Below are positions 9,152 through 17,935 of a DNA stretch of 64,000 nt, in pieces; positions within the stretch are counted from its first letter, which is position 1; every line of letters starts with the position of its first letter. The position numbers were made by a program, and so were the translations under genes. A model generated the notes under the pieces. That model was not told the DNA's origin and did not search any database. It was given only the letters and a program-made list of their open reading frames with translations. Source of the stretch: Psychrobacter phenylpyruvicus DSM 7000 = NBRC 102152 (lineage in GTDB: Bacteria; Pseudomonadota; Gammaproteobacteria; Pseudomonadales; Moraxellaceae); assembly GCF_000685805.1 (NCBI RefSeq), contig NZ_JMKP01000011.1, forward strand, positions 1 through 64,000. The letters run 5' to 3'.

Positions 9152-10258
9152 ATGTCATTTTCTGCGCTATCAGCTGTTAACCTTACCACTAACTCAAAAG
9201 CGCCTCTACGAGTTGCCATTAATGGCTTTGGGCGCATTGGGCGCAATGTACTTCGGGCTTTAATTGAGCGCTTTGAAGTATTAGGAACCTTGGTGCATAT
9301 TGTGGCCATTAATGATGTCGCAGACGCTGATACCTTGCTGCATTTGCTGAGGTTTGACAGTACTCATGGTCGACTTAGTAGGTTAGGGGTAGAGGCGAGT
9401 GTACAGCCGACAGGCTTTGGTGCGCATCAGCTGTGCCTTAGTAAAGAAGGTGAAACCTACTGCATAGATTTATTGGCGATATCGGCTCCAGAACAGCTGC
9501 CTTGGCAAGATTTGAAGGTGGATGTGGTGCTTGAATGTACCGGTCACTTTAGATCTTACGAAGATGCCAGTCGCCACCTTAGTGCCGGTGCCCAGCAAGT
9601 TATTGTTGGCGCTGCTCCCTTTGATAAAGTGGATGCCAGCATTGTCATGGGCGTCAATGATGAGTTATTGACTCGAAACCTGCCCATTATTTCTAGTGTC
9701 TCCTGTACCACACAGGCTTTGGTGCCGCTAATTTATGTGTTAGATAAGGCCTTTGGCACCCAATCGGTGATGATGACAGAAATTCATGCGGTAACCGCTG
9801 ACCAAAATGTGTTGGACCAGCCGCACCGAGATAAGCGTAGAGCTCGAGCCTCAGGACACAATATTATTCCCACTACCTCCAGTAGTATTGCCGCCACAGA
9901 GCGTACCTTGCCCAATATGTTAGGCAAAATTGATGGTCACTCGATTAGAGTGCCGACCATTGATGTGGCCGCAATCGATGTCAATTTCATTTTTGAAAAA
10001 CAGGTGACCTTAGAGCAAGTTAGAGAGGTGTTGAAAGCTGCCTGTGAGCCTGGTAGCTCGCTATATGGCATTATGGGCTACACAGACCTGCCATTGGTCT
10101 CTAGCGACTTTATTCACCAGCCAGAGTCGTTAATTATAGATGGACAGCAGCTGATGCAAGTCGGCTCTCAAGTGAAAGTGTTCGCTTGGTATGATAATGA
10201 ATGGGGTTACGCTAACCGACTGCTAGACATGTGTCTGTACTTACAGCAAGCTAAATAA
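9152..10258 (+). CDS. Glyceraldehyde-3-phosphate / erythrose-4-phosphate dehydrogenase family enzyme
   Basis: An NAD(P)-dependent phosphorylating or hydrolytic aldehyde dehydrogenase of sugar phosphates, 368 aa. The N-terminal Rossmann motif is INGFGRIGRN near residues 24-33. The catalytic cysteine is Cys185 in SCTTQ, with a likely partner His212 in EIHAVTADQ. RDKRRARASGHNIIP, RVPTIDVAAID, YTDLPLVSSDF and WYDNEWGYANR follow the Epd (erythrose-4-phosphate dehydrogenase) pattern more closely than classical GapA. The usual SCTTN asparagine is replaced by glutamine (Gln188), which is unusual for either group. The N-terminal extension of about 20 residues is also uncommon. An Epd would support pyridoxal phosphate synthesis, a GAPDH glycolysis or gluconeogenesis; I cannot decide from sequence. 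No pgk or fba gene is adjacent. Confidence 0.8.
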   Translation: MSFSALSAVNLTTNSKAPLRVAINGFGRIGRNVLRALIERFEVLGTLVHIVAINDVADADTLLHLLRFDSTHGRLSRLGVEASVQPTGFGAHQLCLSKEGETYCIDLLAISAPEQLPWQDLKVDVVLECTGHFRSYEDASRHLSAGAQQVIVGAAPFDKVDASIVMGVNDELLTRNLPIISSVSCTTQALVPLIYVLDKAFGTQSVMMTEIHAVTADQNVLDQPHRDKRRARASGHNIIPTTSSSIAATERTLPNMLGKIDGHSIRVPTIDVAAIDVNFIFEKQVTLEQVREVLKAACEPGSSLYGIMGYTDLPLVSSDFIHQPESLIIDGQQLMQVGSQVKVFAWYDNEWGYANRLLDMCLYLQQAK

Positions 10259-10362
10259 CCATCAGGCCAAATAGCATAAGAAATAGGGTAAGGTTCACGT
10301 TTACTTAATCTGTAAAAACGAAGCGTTGTTTAATCACAATGATTGTTAAAATTTAGACAATA

Positions 10363-10398
10363 AAAAAGGGCCAACTTAGTGATAAGTTGGCCCTTTTA
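10363..10398. terminator. Terminator between the dehydrogenase gene and tRNA-Ser copy 1
   Basis: GGGCCAACTTA-gtga-TAAGTTGGCCC with A-run left and T-run right. It can end the rightward dehydrogenase transcript and the leftward tRNA transcript. Confidence 0.85.
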
Positions 10399-10403
10399 AT
10401 ATC

Positions 10404-10494
10404 TGGCGGAGTCGGAGAGATTCGAACTCTCGAAGGGCTATGAACCCTTGCCGGTTTTCAAGACCGGTGCATTCAACCGCTCTGCCACGACTCC
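10404..10494 (-). tRNA. tRNA-Ser(UGA), copy 1
   Basis: The minus strand folds as a 91-nt class II tRNA: acceptor GGAGTCG pairs with CGACTCC, anticodon loop CTTGAAA gives anticodon TGA (reads UCA). There is a long variable arm, T-loop GTTCGAATC, and an encoded CCA. It is identical to copy 2 at 10648-10738 and is followed at once by its own terminator. Confidence 0.97.
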
Positions 10495-10607
10495 AATAGG
10501 TTGACTATTATAAGCATTTTTTGAATGATTGCAAGGGCAACAGGCCCAGAATTTTAATAAAAATTTATTATGGTTTATAGTCAGAGCATCACCCAAATTT
10601 TAAGTAT

Positions 10608-10641
10608 AAAAAAAGCCAACTTATTGCTAAGTTGGCTTTTT
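10608..10641 (-). terminator. Terminator of tRNA-Ser copy 2
   Basis: AAGCCAACTTA-ttgc-TAAGTTGGCTT, with the A-run on the plus strand giving a U-run for leftward transcripts. It is nearly the same hairpin as the one after copy 1, with changed outer pairs and loop. Confidence 0.8.
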
Positions 10642-10647
10642 AGTATC

Positions 10648-10738
10648 TGGCGGAGTCGGAGAGATTCGAACTCTCGAAGGGCTATGAACCCTTGCCGGTT
10701 TTCAAGACCGGTGCATTCAACCGCTCTGCCACGACTCC
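10648..10738 (-). tRNA. tRNA-Ser(UGA), copy 2
   Basis: 91 nt, same sequence as copy 1 at 10404-10494, with anticodon TGA, long variable arm and encoded CCA. The gap between the copies holds only the terminator and about 110 bp of AT-rich sequence, so this is a tandem duplication of gene plus terminator. Confidence 0.97.
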
Positions 10739-10811
10739 GTAGGTGCAGTATTATAGAGGGTTTGATTTTGATTGCAAGTATTATTTTTGATTTATCACAA
10801 AAAAGTAATTT

Positions 10812-11159
10812 TTATTTATTATCTTTAGGCTCAAGCTGTTCTTCTAATAAGCCTTTGGTTGCAAAACTGCTGTGGGTATCAATAATCGCCTTTTCAATAA
10901 TTGAGGCACTTACTCCGTTGGCACGAAGTTTTTCGATGAAGACTTCATCATCGGCTAGGGTATAGCCATCATTATCACGGTCTAAACCCTGGCGAATATA
11001 TAAACGGATTAAGCCTTGGATACGCTTAAAGCCATGCTCTTCAGCAGTCTCTTTTAGCAGCCTGATCATCTCTTCAGATAATCTGATGCTAACAGGACGG
11101 GTAATCTTTTGAGGGTGATCAGAAAACTTATTACGAATACGTGGAGGAATCATAGCCAT
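10812..11159 (-). CDS. Small ribbon-helix-helix (CopG-like) protein
   Basis: A 115-aa basic, cytoplasmic protein. Residues about 22-58 (PVSIRLSEEMIRLLKETAEE then GLIRLYIRQGL) fit the beta-strand/helix/helix pattern of ribbon-helix-helix DNA-binding proteins. The C-terminal half is acidic and helical with no recognised domain. The ribosome-binding site is weak. ATG at 11159 is used, but an ATG two codons in is equally possible. There is no toxin gene next to it, so an antitoxin role has no support. It sits between the tRNA-Ser and tRNA-Asn pairs. A DNA-binding role is inferred from the fold only. Confidence 0.65.
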   Translation of the reverse strand: MAMIPPRIRNKFSDHPQKITRPVSIRLSEEMIRLLKETAEEHGFKRIQGLIRLYIRQGLDRDNDGYTLADDEVFIEKLRANGVSASIIEKAIIDTHSSFATKGLLEEQLEPKDNK

Positions 11160-11256
11160 GTCATTTCTTATAGTAAATTTGAGTTAATACAGTACATTAT
11201 AAACTAACATAATCTGTCAGGCTTAACTAGTTGAGGTGACAGGTTTTGGGGCATAA

Positions 11257-11290
11257 AAAAAAGTCCTAATCATATGATTAGGACTTTTTA
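11257..11290 (-). terminator. Terminator of tRNA-Asn copy 1
   Basis: AAAAGTCCTAATC-atat-GATTAGGACTTTT, strong symmetric stem, with an A-run giving a U-run for leftward tRNA transcription. It could also act rightward. Confidence 0.8.
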
Positions 11291-11335
11291 TAAGATTTCA
11301 AATTAATTGATAAGTATTTAAAATCTTTTAGAATT

Positions 11336-11411
11336 TGGCTCCCTAACCTGGGCTCGAACCAGGGACACACGGATTAACAGTCCGATGCTCTACCAACTGA
11401 GCTATTAGGGA
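11336..11411 (-). tRNA. tRNA-Asn(GUU), copy 1
   Basis: 76 nt on the minus strand. Acceptor TCCCTAA pairs with TTAGGGA, the D-arm is TAGCTCAGTTGGTAGAGC, anticodon loop CTGTTAA gives GTT, the T-arm contains GGTTCGAGCCC, and CCA is encoded. It is identical to copy 2. Confidence 0.97.
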
Positions 11412-11822
11412 AGAACTTGTTTGACACCTATGTTTTGCAAGGGGTCTTAACTAAGTGATGCGTATTCTAGGCAATCTTCGGATGAGTGTCAAGCCTTAAA
11501 ATCAAAAAAAATGCAAAATCTTCTATTTTTTTGATTTTATGTCCAAAATTAGCGGTTATTGCTTGATTTAATAAATCTTTTTAACCAAATTGGTATCGCT
11601 GTCTCAATAATAGGGAGACAGAAATAACGTAAATGATTAATCTAAAGAAAGATTATGCTCAATAAAAAACCATCTCACTCACGACCATGACCAAGCTAAA
11701 TAAAACAACTAGACTATAGTATTTAAAGTAGCAGTGCTTTAAAAAAACATTATATTCAAAAGACAGCTAGTTTTATAATAGCCTGAATTGAATTGTGATT
11801 AAGACTAAATTTTGCACAAAAA
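11412..11822. other. AT-rich intergenic stretch, no gene seen
   Basis: About 410 bp between the two tRNA-Asn copies. No frame carries a convincing start, ribosome-binding site and protein-like sequence. It presumably contains the promoter of tRNA-Asn copy 1 (right to left), but I cannot pick one box with confidence. Confidence 0.6.
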
Positions 11823-11852
11823 AAAGTCCTTATCTATCAAGATAAGGACTTT
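11823..11852 (-). terminator. Terminator of tRNA-Asn copy 2
   Basis: AAAGTCCTTATCT-atca-AGATAAGGACTTT. It resembles the copy 1 terminator in its outer stem, suggesting duplication of tRNA plus terminator followed by compensatory drift. Confidence 0.8.
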
Positions 11853-11923
11853 GGCATATGCCATAAAAGAATTGCTTAGTAGCAATGTAGCATGAAATGC
11901 AAGTAAAGAGTCATGCTAGAATT

Positions 11924-11999
11924 TGGCTCCCTAACCTGGGCTCGAACCAGGGACACACGGATTAACAGTCCGATGCTCTACCAACTGAGCTATTAGGGA
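11924..11999 (-). tRNA. tRNA-Asn(GUU), copy 2
   Basis: 76 nt, same sequence as copy 1 at 11336-11411, with anticodon GTT and encoded CCA. Transcribed leftward. Confidence 0.97.
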
Positions 12000-12360
12000 A
12001 TAACTGGGTTAACCTGCTTATGTGTTAAGCTGTTTGCGTTAAGTGGGGCGTATTCTATCAAATATTTTTTATCCGTCAAGCCTTTTTTGAAAAAAAAATT
12101 GAAAATTTATCAAATTTTATCGATTTTGACGTTTTTTAGCTATAAATAAGCAGATTCCGATTGCGGCAAAGCAGTTTTAGTTGCTCGGTATGTTTTAGTT
12201 GCTTTGCATATAGTTCAGTATAGCAGATATGCTGCGATAGTCAGTACGGTTTAGCCTCAGTTTTGATAAAGTAGTATACTTACAATGATTTAGTGTAGTA
12301 AATCAATACAAACTTACCCCTTACTTTTTTGTCTATATAATAAAATAATAAAGGAAAACT
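12000..12360. other. AT-rich intergenic stretch before the thioesterase gene
   Basis: No coding frame seen. It should hold the leftward tRNA-Asn promoter and the rightward thioesterase promoter. A 12-base direct repeat, gttttagttgct, occurs twice around 12172-12204; no function can be assigned. Confidence 0.5.
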
Positions 12361-12930
12361 ATGTCACAAATTAATACCTCAACCAGTTCAGTTAGGGTCC
12401 CTGTAAAACATGAGTTGTATATGTCAGTGTTAATGACGCCAGATATGGCTAACTTTATTGGCAATGTACACGGGGGTGATTTACTCAAGATGCTCGATCA
12501 GGTCGCTTATGCTTGTGCTAGCCGTTACAGTGGCGGTTATGTTGTGACCTTATCTGTGGATCAGGTTATGTTTTTGGAGCCTATTTATGTGGGTGAATTG
12601 GTTACTTTTGCGGCCAGCATCAACCATGTGGGCAGAACCTCAATGGAGGTGGGCATTCGAGTAGAAGCTGAGAATATTCAGCAGCGCACTGTGCGTCATA
12701 CCAACAGCTGTTATTTTACTATGGTTGCAGTAGATGATAATGGAAGGCCAACCCCTGTACCACCGTTAGAGATTAAAAACGAACTCATGCAGTGTCGATT
12801 TGATGCAGCGGAACAGCGAAAAAAGATGCGCATGCAACAATCCAATCGTCCCAGTTGTGAAGCACATAAATCACCTAACGAAGAGCTAACAGGGGCTCAT
12901 AAACCTAGCGATGATTTATCGGACAAGTAA
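12361..12930 (+). CDS. Acyl-CoA thioesterase, YciA/hotdog-fold family
   Basis: Hydrolyses acyl-CoA to free acid and CoA in the cytoplasm. It is 189 aa, starts at an ATG preceded by AAGGA, and has a single hotdog domain over residues about 10-140. The family motif NFIGNVHGGDLLKMLDQVAY lies at about 31-50, containing the conserved Asn and the catalytic-region Asp. SVDQVMFLEPIYVGELV and HVGRTSMEVGIRVEAEN complete the fold. The C-terminal 45 residues are polar and probably disordered, longer than in E. coli YciA. Substrate range cannot be read from sequence. It stands alone, with the remains of a DUF2059 gene downstream. Confidence 0.88.
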   Translation: MSQINTSTSSVRVPVKHELYMSVLMTPDMANFIGNVHGGDLLKMLDQVAYACASRYSGGYVVTLSVDQVMFLEPIYVGELVTFAASINHVGRTSMEVGIRVEAENIQQRTVRHTNSCYFTMVAVDDNGRPTPVPPLEIKNELMQCRFDAAEQRKKMRMQQSNRPSCEAHKSPNEELTGAHKPSDDLSDK

Positions 12931-12966
12931 GGTAGGGAATAGCAGTCATTGCCTAATGCTTTTTAA

Positions 12967-13526
12967 GGTCTAAAACAATTTAAAGGTATTAGCTCTACCG
13001 TCATTATTAGTCCTGTCGGCTCTGTTAATGCAAAAAGCATTACCAATAGTACCAATAAGCAGCAGGTACCCTCGATGCCTCGTTAATTAAGCTCCTTGAA
13101 ATCACCCGTATGACAGAAATGATGCAATCTATATCCGTTACCCAAAGCGATATGATGGCGTCTATCATCGAGTCTACGCTTAAGCAAAAAGACTTAGAGC
13201 AGATGACAGCGAAGCAAAGACAGGAAATGACGCGAGTGCTGACCCGATATACTCAGCAGATGCTTGCAGAGACCAACAAAGCGACCGTAGAGTTGGCACA
13301 GAAGCACTTTATTACTGTGGCAAAAAATCACTACACTCAAGCGGAAGTGGATGCTCAAATAGCTTTTTTTAGTACGGAGGTGGGTCAAAGTATACTGGAT
13401 AAACAGCCTAAAATGATGTAGGAATATATGAAGGTGCTAATGCCTGAGATTATAGAGATAGCCAATGCTACTCGTGAGAAGTTAACTCCGCAGTTGGAAA
13501 AAGATCTGAAGGCTATCTTTAAATAA
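12967..13526 (+). pseudogene. Decayed DUF2059 gene (frameshift and in-frame stop)
   Basis: A broken paralogue of the intact gene at 13679-14350. From 12967 a frame without a start codon ends near VNAKS, apparently a signal-peptide remnant, and then reads QQVPS at 13060-13073. There one base is missing. In the next frame the match continues as DASLIKLLEITRMTEMMQSI, aligning with DASVLKLMQVMHVDEQIEAI of the intact copy. A TAG at 13419-13421 then interrupts the conserved tail. After it the same frame resumes as EYMKVLMPEIIEIANATREK up to TAA at 13524-13526. At least two inactivating changes plus the missing start make expression of a working product unlikely. Confidence 0.8.
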
Positions 13527-13678
13527 TTCCATTGTAATAGTTACTCATAGCAATAGTTTCTCATAGCGTTAATATTTGAGCAGCAAGATACTGTAACTAT
13601 CCGTCAGTAGTAAAGTGAACAGTGACTCCCTAAAATTGAGCGCAAACTTTGCAATAAAAATTATTTAGGTCAATATTT

Positions 13679-14350
13679 ATGTCAGTTTCTCACCCGTCTT
13701 TGAAATCTGCCTTTAAGCCGCTGTTGAGGATGGCTTTGATGACATCATTAACTGCTGCATTGGTAGTCCCAGCGCAGGCAGAGCTTGTTATCAGTAGTGG
13801 TAGCGACTCATCAACTGTTCGAGCTGTTGGTTCGGTAAATAAGGGGCAACAACTAACCCATACCCAAACGACACCCAGTGATGCCTCAGTGCTCAAGCTT
13901 ATGCAAGTAATGCATGTGGATGAGCAAATAGAGGCCATTGTAAACAGCCAGCAAGCTATGGCAGATATCCTTGAGCAGCAAGGAGATAAGACTTCTGTAG
14001 ACGATAAAAAGCTCAATAAGCGCCAGCGTGAAATGGCGCAAAGCATGCAGGGGGTTCTAGAGCAATATACCAAAATCCTAGCAGGTGGTATCCAAGGGAC
14101 AGCGACTAAGGAGGAAATGGTTGAAGCTTATAAAGCAGCAGCTAAGGCCCACTATACTCAGCAAGAGGTTAGTGCCTTAATTGATTTTTATGACACGCCG
14201 ATGGGTCAAAGTATTTTGGAAAAAAATCCTAAAGTAACCTCCCAGTTTCTAAAAGCATCTTTGCCCGATGAAGGTGAAATGAGGCAAACCACTAAGCAGC
14301 TTGAAGAGCTGATGCCTCAGATAAAAGATATTTTTAAGGGCATCTTTTGA
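13679..14350 (+). CDS. DUF2059-domain protein, exported
   Basis: 223 aa with a clear signal peptide: basic residues, a hydrophobic stretch around 17-32 and a VVPAQA cleavage region near 34. The mature protein is helical. The DUF2059 domain spans about 130-200, including AHYTQQEVSALIDFYDTPMG and QSILEKNPKV. This family is widespread in proteobacterial periplasms with no established biochemical function. The broken paralogue directly upstream shares the AxxHYTQ and GQSIL blocks, so the pair arose by tandem duplication. It is followed by a terminator at 14447-14478. Confidence 0.8.
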   Translation: MSVSHPSLKSAFKPLLRMALMTSLTAALVVPAQAELVISSGSDSSTVRAVGSVNKGQQLTHTQTTPSDASVLKLMQVMHVDEQIEAIVNSQQAMADILEQQGDKTSVDDKKLNKRQREMAQSMQGVLEQYTKILAGGIQGTATKEEMVEAYKAAAKAHYTQQEVSALIDFYDTPMGQSILEKNPKVTSQFLKASLPDEGEMRQTTKQLEELMPQIKDIFKGIF

Positions 14351-14446
14351 ACAAAAGCTCTTAAGTAAACAAAAGCTTTTAAGCAAAAAACTTTAAGCTT
14401 GCTTTAAGACATTTTTTCTAAAACACTTTTGTTCTAAAACACAGAA

Positions 14447-14478
14447 GGGAGGTTGCTAATTAGCACCTCCCTTTTTTT
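14447..14478 (+). terminator. Rho-independent terminator after the DUF2059 gene
   Basis: GGGAGGT and ACCTCCC arms around a partly self-paired AT-rich loop, followed by seven T. Confidence 0.8.
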
Positions 14479-14606
14479 ATAGGTTTTTAATATAAGTTAT
14501 TTTGATGAAGTAAATAGCTTACAGGGGCGGTGAGGGCTTTAAATTATTGGATTTAACCCCATAATAACAGCTATAAACAAACATAATAAACGAAAAGATA
14601 CTCATT

Positions 14607-16724
14607 ATGCGAATGCCTGAACCAAGATCTTCAAGACAATTAAACCAATTGGCCACTCAGCTTCAAGACGAAGCTGAAATTACTGGGGTTAACGTCTCTG
14701 GTACCCTAATCTCTAGCCGTGCTTTTGAGATGGTAACCGACTTCGAACCTGCCGGCGATCAGCCTCAAGCCATTGAAAAACTGGTAAAAGGGGTAGAGTC
14801 GGGTATGGATGCCCAGCTATTACTGGGGGTAACCGGTTCTGGTAAAACTTATACCATGGCTAAAGTGATTAGTGAGACCCAGCGTCCAACTATTATTATG
14901 GCGCATAACAAGACCCTGGCGGCTCAGCTGTATGGCGAATTTAAATCCTTTTTCCCCCATAACGCGGTTGAGTATTTTGTTAGTTATTATGACTATTACC
15001 AGCCTGAAGCTTATGTGGCGGCTAGTGATACTTTTATCGAAAAAGACAGTGCCATTAACGATCATATTGACCAAATGCGTCTGTCTGCTACCCGAGCCCT
15101 GCTTGAGCGCCGTGATGCGATTATTATCTCCTCGGTATCCTCAATCTATGGTCTTGGTGACCCAGAAAGTTATCTAAAGATGCTGCTGCACATTGTGGTT
15201 GGCGATGTGGTAGATCGCAATGCATTAGTCAAACGCTTGGTGGCTTTGCAATATACCCGTAACGAGCTTGACTTTGAACGCGGTACTTATCGCCTGCGTG
15301 GTGAGTTATTAGATATCTATCCTGCTGAATCGGAACAATTGGCTGTGCGTATCAGCATGTTTGATGATGAGGTGGAGAAGATCAGTTGGTTTGATCCATT
15401 AACTGGTAAAACGGTACGCAGTGTGCCACGCATAACTATTTATCCTAAGTCGCACTATGTGACCCCGCGTGAGAAGCTGGAAGCTGCGAGTAAAACCATT
15501 CGCGCAGAGCTTGAAGAGCGTCTGCAGTATTTTCGCGATAACGATAAACTGATTGAAGCTCAGCGTATCAAAGAGCGTACTCAGTATGATCTAGAGATGA
15601 TCCAGCAGCTGGGTTATTGTAATGGTATTGAGAACTACTCACAGCATTTGTCGGGTCGTCCAGCAGGTGAGGCGCCGCCCACTTTGTTTGACTATATTCC
15701 TCCTGATGCACTGCTATTCATCGATGAGTCTCACGTGACTGTGCCTCAAATCGGGGCGATGTATAAAGGCGACCGCTCGCGTAAAGAGAACTTGGTTAAC
15801 TACGGTTTCCGCTTGCCAAGTGCCATGGACAACCGTCCTATGAAGTTTGAAGAGTGGGAGAAAATCAAACCGACCACAATTTTTGTTTCAGCCACGCCGG
15901 CGCAATATGAGCTGGAGCACAGTGAACAAATCGTTGAGCAGGTAGTACGCCCAACCGGTCTGATTGACCCTGAGATTGAAATACGTCCAGTATTGACTCA
16001 GGTTGATGATGTGTTATCGGAGATTACCAAGCGGCGTGCCGTTAACGAGCGAGTATTAATTACCACGTTAACTAAGCGCATGGCTGAGGACTTGACGGAT
16101 TATCTAAAAGAATATGATGTCAAAGTGGCTTATCTGCATTCAGACATTGATACGGTAGAGCGGATGCAGATTATTCATGAGTTACGTACAGGCGTGCATG
16201 ACGTATTAGTGGGTATTAACTTGCTGCGTGAGGGCTTGGATATGCCCGAAGTATCTCTGGTGGCAATCTTTGATGCGGATAAAGAGGGCTTCTTACGCTC
16301 TGAGCGTTCATTGATTCAGACCATTGGCCGGGCCGCGCGTAACTTAAATGGTAAAGCTATTTTATACGCGGACAAAATCACACCGAGTATGGAAAAGGCG
16401 ATTGAGGAGACCGAACGTCGCCGAGAGAAGCAGATTGCCTTTAATGAGGAGCATGGCATTATTCCCAAATCAGCTACGCGTAGCATTACCGATAAGATTG
16501 ATACTGGTGAGGATGAGGAAGATCTGAATGACAATCAGGCCATTCCAACCAGTAGTGGTCTGCCAGATGTGGATATTGAAATTCTACGTAGCCCAGACTT
16601 GCTGGCAAAAGAAATCAATCGTTTGGAGAAGCAAATGAAGCAGCTTTCTCGTGAATTAAAGTTTGAGGAAGCGGCCAAAGTGCGGGATACTGTGCTTCAG
16701 CTTAGAACTTATATTGTTCAGTAA
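14607..16724 (+). CDS. uvrB: Excinuclease ABC subunit B
   Basis: DNA-damage verification helicase of nucleotide excision repair; it receives DNA from UvrA and recruits UvrC. 705 aa. Walker [16 protein letters not shown] lies near residue 72. The beta-hairpin that clamps DNA contains [11 protein letters not shown] near 127, and the helicase C-terminal motifs include [19 protein letters not shown] and QTIGRAARN. The C-terminal UVR domain, which contacts UvrC, is [20 protein letters not shown] near 675. The first about 30 residues before the conserved [11 protein letters not shown] are longer than in E. coli UvrB, so an internal start is possible, but ATG at 14607 is the only in-frame one before residue 40 apart from codon 3. 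The gene is monocistronic with a terminator. No SOS box was identified. Confidence 0.96.
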   Translation: MRMPEPRSSRQLNQLATQLQDEAEITGVNVSGTLISSRAFEMVTDFEPAGDQPQAIEKLVKGVESGMDAQLLLGVTGSGKTYTMAKVISETQRPTIIMAHNKTLAAQLYGEFKSFFPHNAVEYFVSYYDYYQPEAYVAASDTFIEKDSAINDHIDQMRLSATRALLERRDAIIISSVSSIYGLGDPESYLKMLLHIVVGDVVDRNALVKRLVALQYTRNELDFERGTYRLRGELLDIYPAESEQLAVRISMFDDEVEKISWFDPLTGKTVRSVPRITIYPKSHYVTPREKLEAASKTIRAELEERLQYFRDNDKLIEAQRIKERTQYDLEMIQQLGYCNGIENYSQHLSGRPAGEAPPTLFDYIPPDALLFIDESHVTVPQIGAMYKGDRSRKENLVNYGFRLPSAMDNRPMKFEEWEKIKPTTIFVSATPAQYELEHSEQIVEQVVRPTGLIDPEIEIRPVLTQVDDVLSEITKRRAVNERVLITTLTKRMAEDLTDYLKEYDVKVAYLHSDIDTVERMQIIHELRTGVHDVLVGINLLREGLDMPEVSLVAIFDADKEGFLRSERSLIQTIGRAARNLNGKAILYADKITPSMEKAIEETERRREKQIAFNEEHGIIPKSATRSITDKIDTGEDEEDLNDNQAIPTSSGLPDVDIEILRSPDLLAKEINRLEKQMKQLSRELKFEEAAKVRDTVLQLRTYIVQ

Positions 16725-16745
16725 AATTCAGGTTTAACATTAAAA

Positions 16746-16777
16746 GGCGTACCTATTAATTAGGTACGTTTTTTTTA
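16746..16777 (+). terminator. Terminator after uvrB
   Basis: CGTACCT-attaatt-AGGTACG followed by eight T. Confidence 0.85.
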
Positions 16778-16798
16778 TTGTCTCTATTTTTATTGTTT

Positions 16799-17605
16799 CT
16801 ACAGCTCTTCAATCTGTCTCGCCAAAGCCTGCAGATGCGGCACAATATAACTGATATAGCTGTCAGCCTCCCATAGCGCTCGTGGCACACTAGCATTTAA
16901 CGAGTGAGTATATTCGCCCTTGATACTGTCGTATAGCGGAATGGCTACAGCCAAAATATCGGGTGAGTATTCCCCATCGGACAAACAATAGCCTTGCTTA
17001 TGATAAAAATCAGCTGCTTTATTAAGTTTATTTATTGCTTCAATCTTTTGCTGAGAGTCATCTGTGTAAGGCAGGCTGTTGATGACTTGCTGCTGCATTG
17101 AAGGGATAATTGCAGCATAATAAGCTCTGCCCAAAGCCGTCTTTTCAAGTGGCACCGTTGACCCTACCGACAAATTCACCGCCAATCGTGCTGGACTGCG
17201 ATAACAGGCCACATAGCGCATTTCTCCCTCATCTTCGGTAGCAATATTGACCGAGACCTGATGGTTGAGTGCAAACTCTCGCAGTAATGGTAGTGCTTCT
17301 TCGACAATATCCTGACTTTGCCAGACACTGCTGCTTAATTTGAGCAAATTTTTGCCGAGCTTATAACTGTCATTCTTATTGCGCTTGATAAAGTTTAACT
17401 GCTGCAAAGTATGCAATAGACGGCTGACAGTAGCTTTAGGCAGAGCGGTCTTGTCACACAGCATCTGATGGGTCAGTTCTTGCTCATCTTCAAAGGCACT
17501 TAGCAACAGCAGCCCTCGACCTAAAGCGGTAATAAAGGCTTTGTCATCCTGCTGTTTGGCTGTATCTAAATGATCTTTTATTTCTGAAATTAGTGAATTT
17601 TTCAT
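16799..17605 (-). CDS. IclR-family transcriptional regulator, likely controls gcdH
   Basis: 268 aa. The N-terminal winged helix-turn-helix is at about 25-85 (ALGRGLLLLSAFE, then LPKATVSRLLHTLQQLNFI). A C-terminal effector domain follows, with RYVACYRSPARLAVNLSVGS and LEKTALGRAYYA, the pattern of IclR GAF-like ligand-binding domains. It is divergent from gcdH across a 330-bp gap containing the perfect palindrome TGAAAC-ACA-GTTTCA, a fair IclR-type operator. The effector may be glutarate, glutaryl-CoA or a related acid (inference). In Pseudomonas the gcdH regulator is of LysR type, so this would be a non-orthologous regulator of the same pathway. Confidence 0.85.
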   Translation of the reverse strand: MKNSLISEIKDHLDTAKQQDDKAFITALGRGLLLLSAFEDEQELTHQMLCDKTALPKATVSRLLHTLQQLNFIKRNKNDSYKLGKNLLKLSSSVWQSQDIVEEALPLLREFALNHQVSVNIATEDEGEMRYVACYRSPARLAVNLSVGSTVPLEKTALGRAYYAAIIPSMQQQVINSLPYTDDSQQKIEAINKLNKAADFYHKQGYCLSDGEYSPDILAVAIPLYDSIKGEYTHSLNASVPRALWEADSYISYIVPHLQALARQIEEL

Positions 17606-17755
17606 CAGCCTTATATCCCTTGTATTTTTTCTTATAGAGCTTAAGAGTAGGTCTTTTTGACTGTTTAGGCTCTTATCTTTTTAAGATCTTATTCTCACAA
17701 AAAACAAAAATATCTTTACTTCAATAATTAATTCTGTTTTAATTAATTCAATAAA

Positions 17756-17770
17756 TGAAACACAGTTTCA
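17756..17770. promoter_or_regulatory. Candidate IclR operator (TGAAAC-ACA-GTTTCA)
   Basis: A perfect 6+3+6 palindrome between the divergent iclR-type gene and gcdH. Form and spacing resemble operators of IclR-family KdgR (TGAAACA-type half sites). It lies 166 bp before the gcdH start and 151 bp before the regulator start, so it could control both. Confidence 0.5.
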
Positions 17771-17935
17771 CTATGCGAAACAATACTAAGTTTAGCAGTT
17801 TTATTTCAACTAATCTAGATTTATCAAAACTAGATTTACTTAAAGTAGGCTTATTAACAATAGCTAGCGCTTTTGATTCGCAATCTCATCAAGCAAGTTG
17901 TACAAATAACAGTTGATAAAAACAAGGAGCCAGTT

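Noticed and set aside
10812..11159. Antitoxin of a toxin-antitoxin pair
   Set aside because: The fold could fit, but there is no toxin-like frame next to it, only tRNA genes.
10404..11999. Integrated element or attachment site at the tRNA genes
   Set aside because: No integrase, no partial tRNA 3' repeats; the duplicates are complete tRNAs.
13110..13421. 103-aa free-standing gene
   Set aside because: It begins and ends inside the conserved DUF2059 region, and matching sequence continues on both sides, so it is part of a pseudogene.
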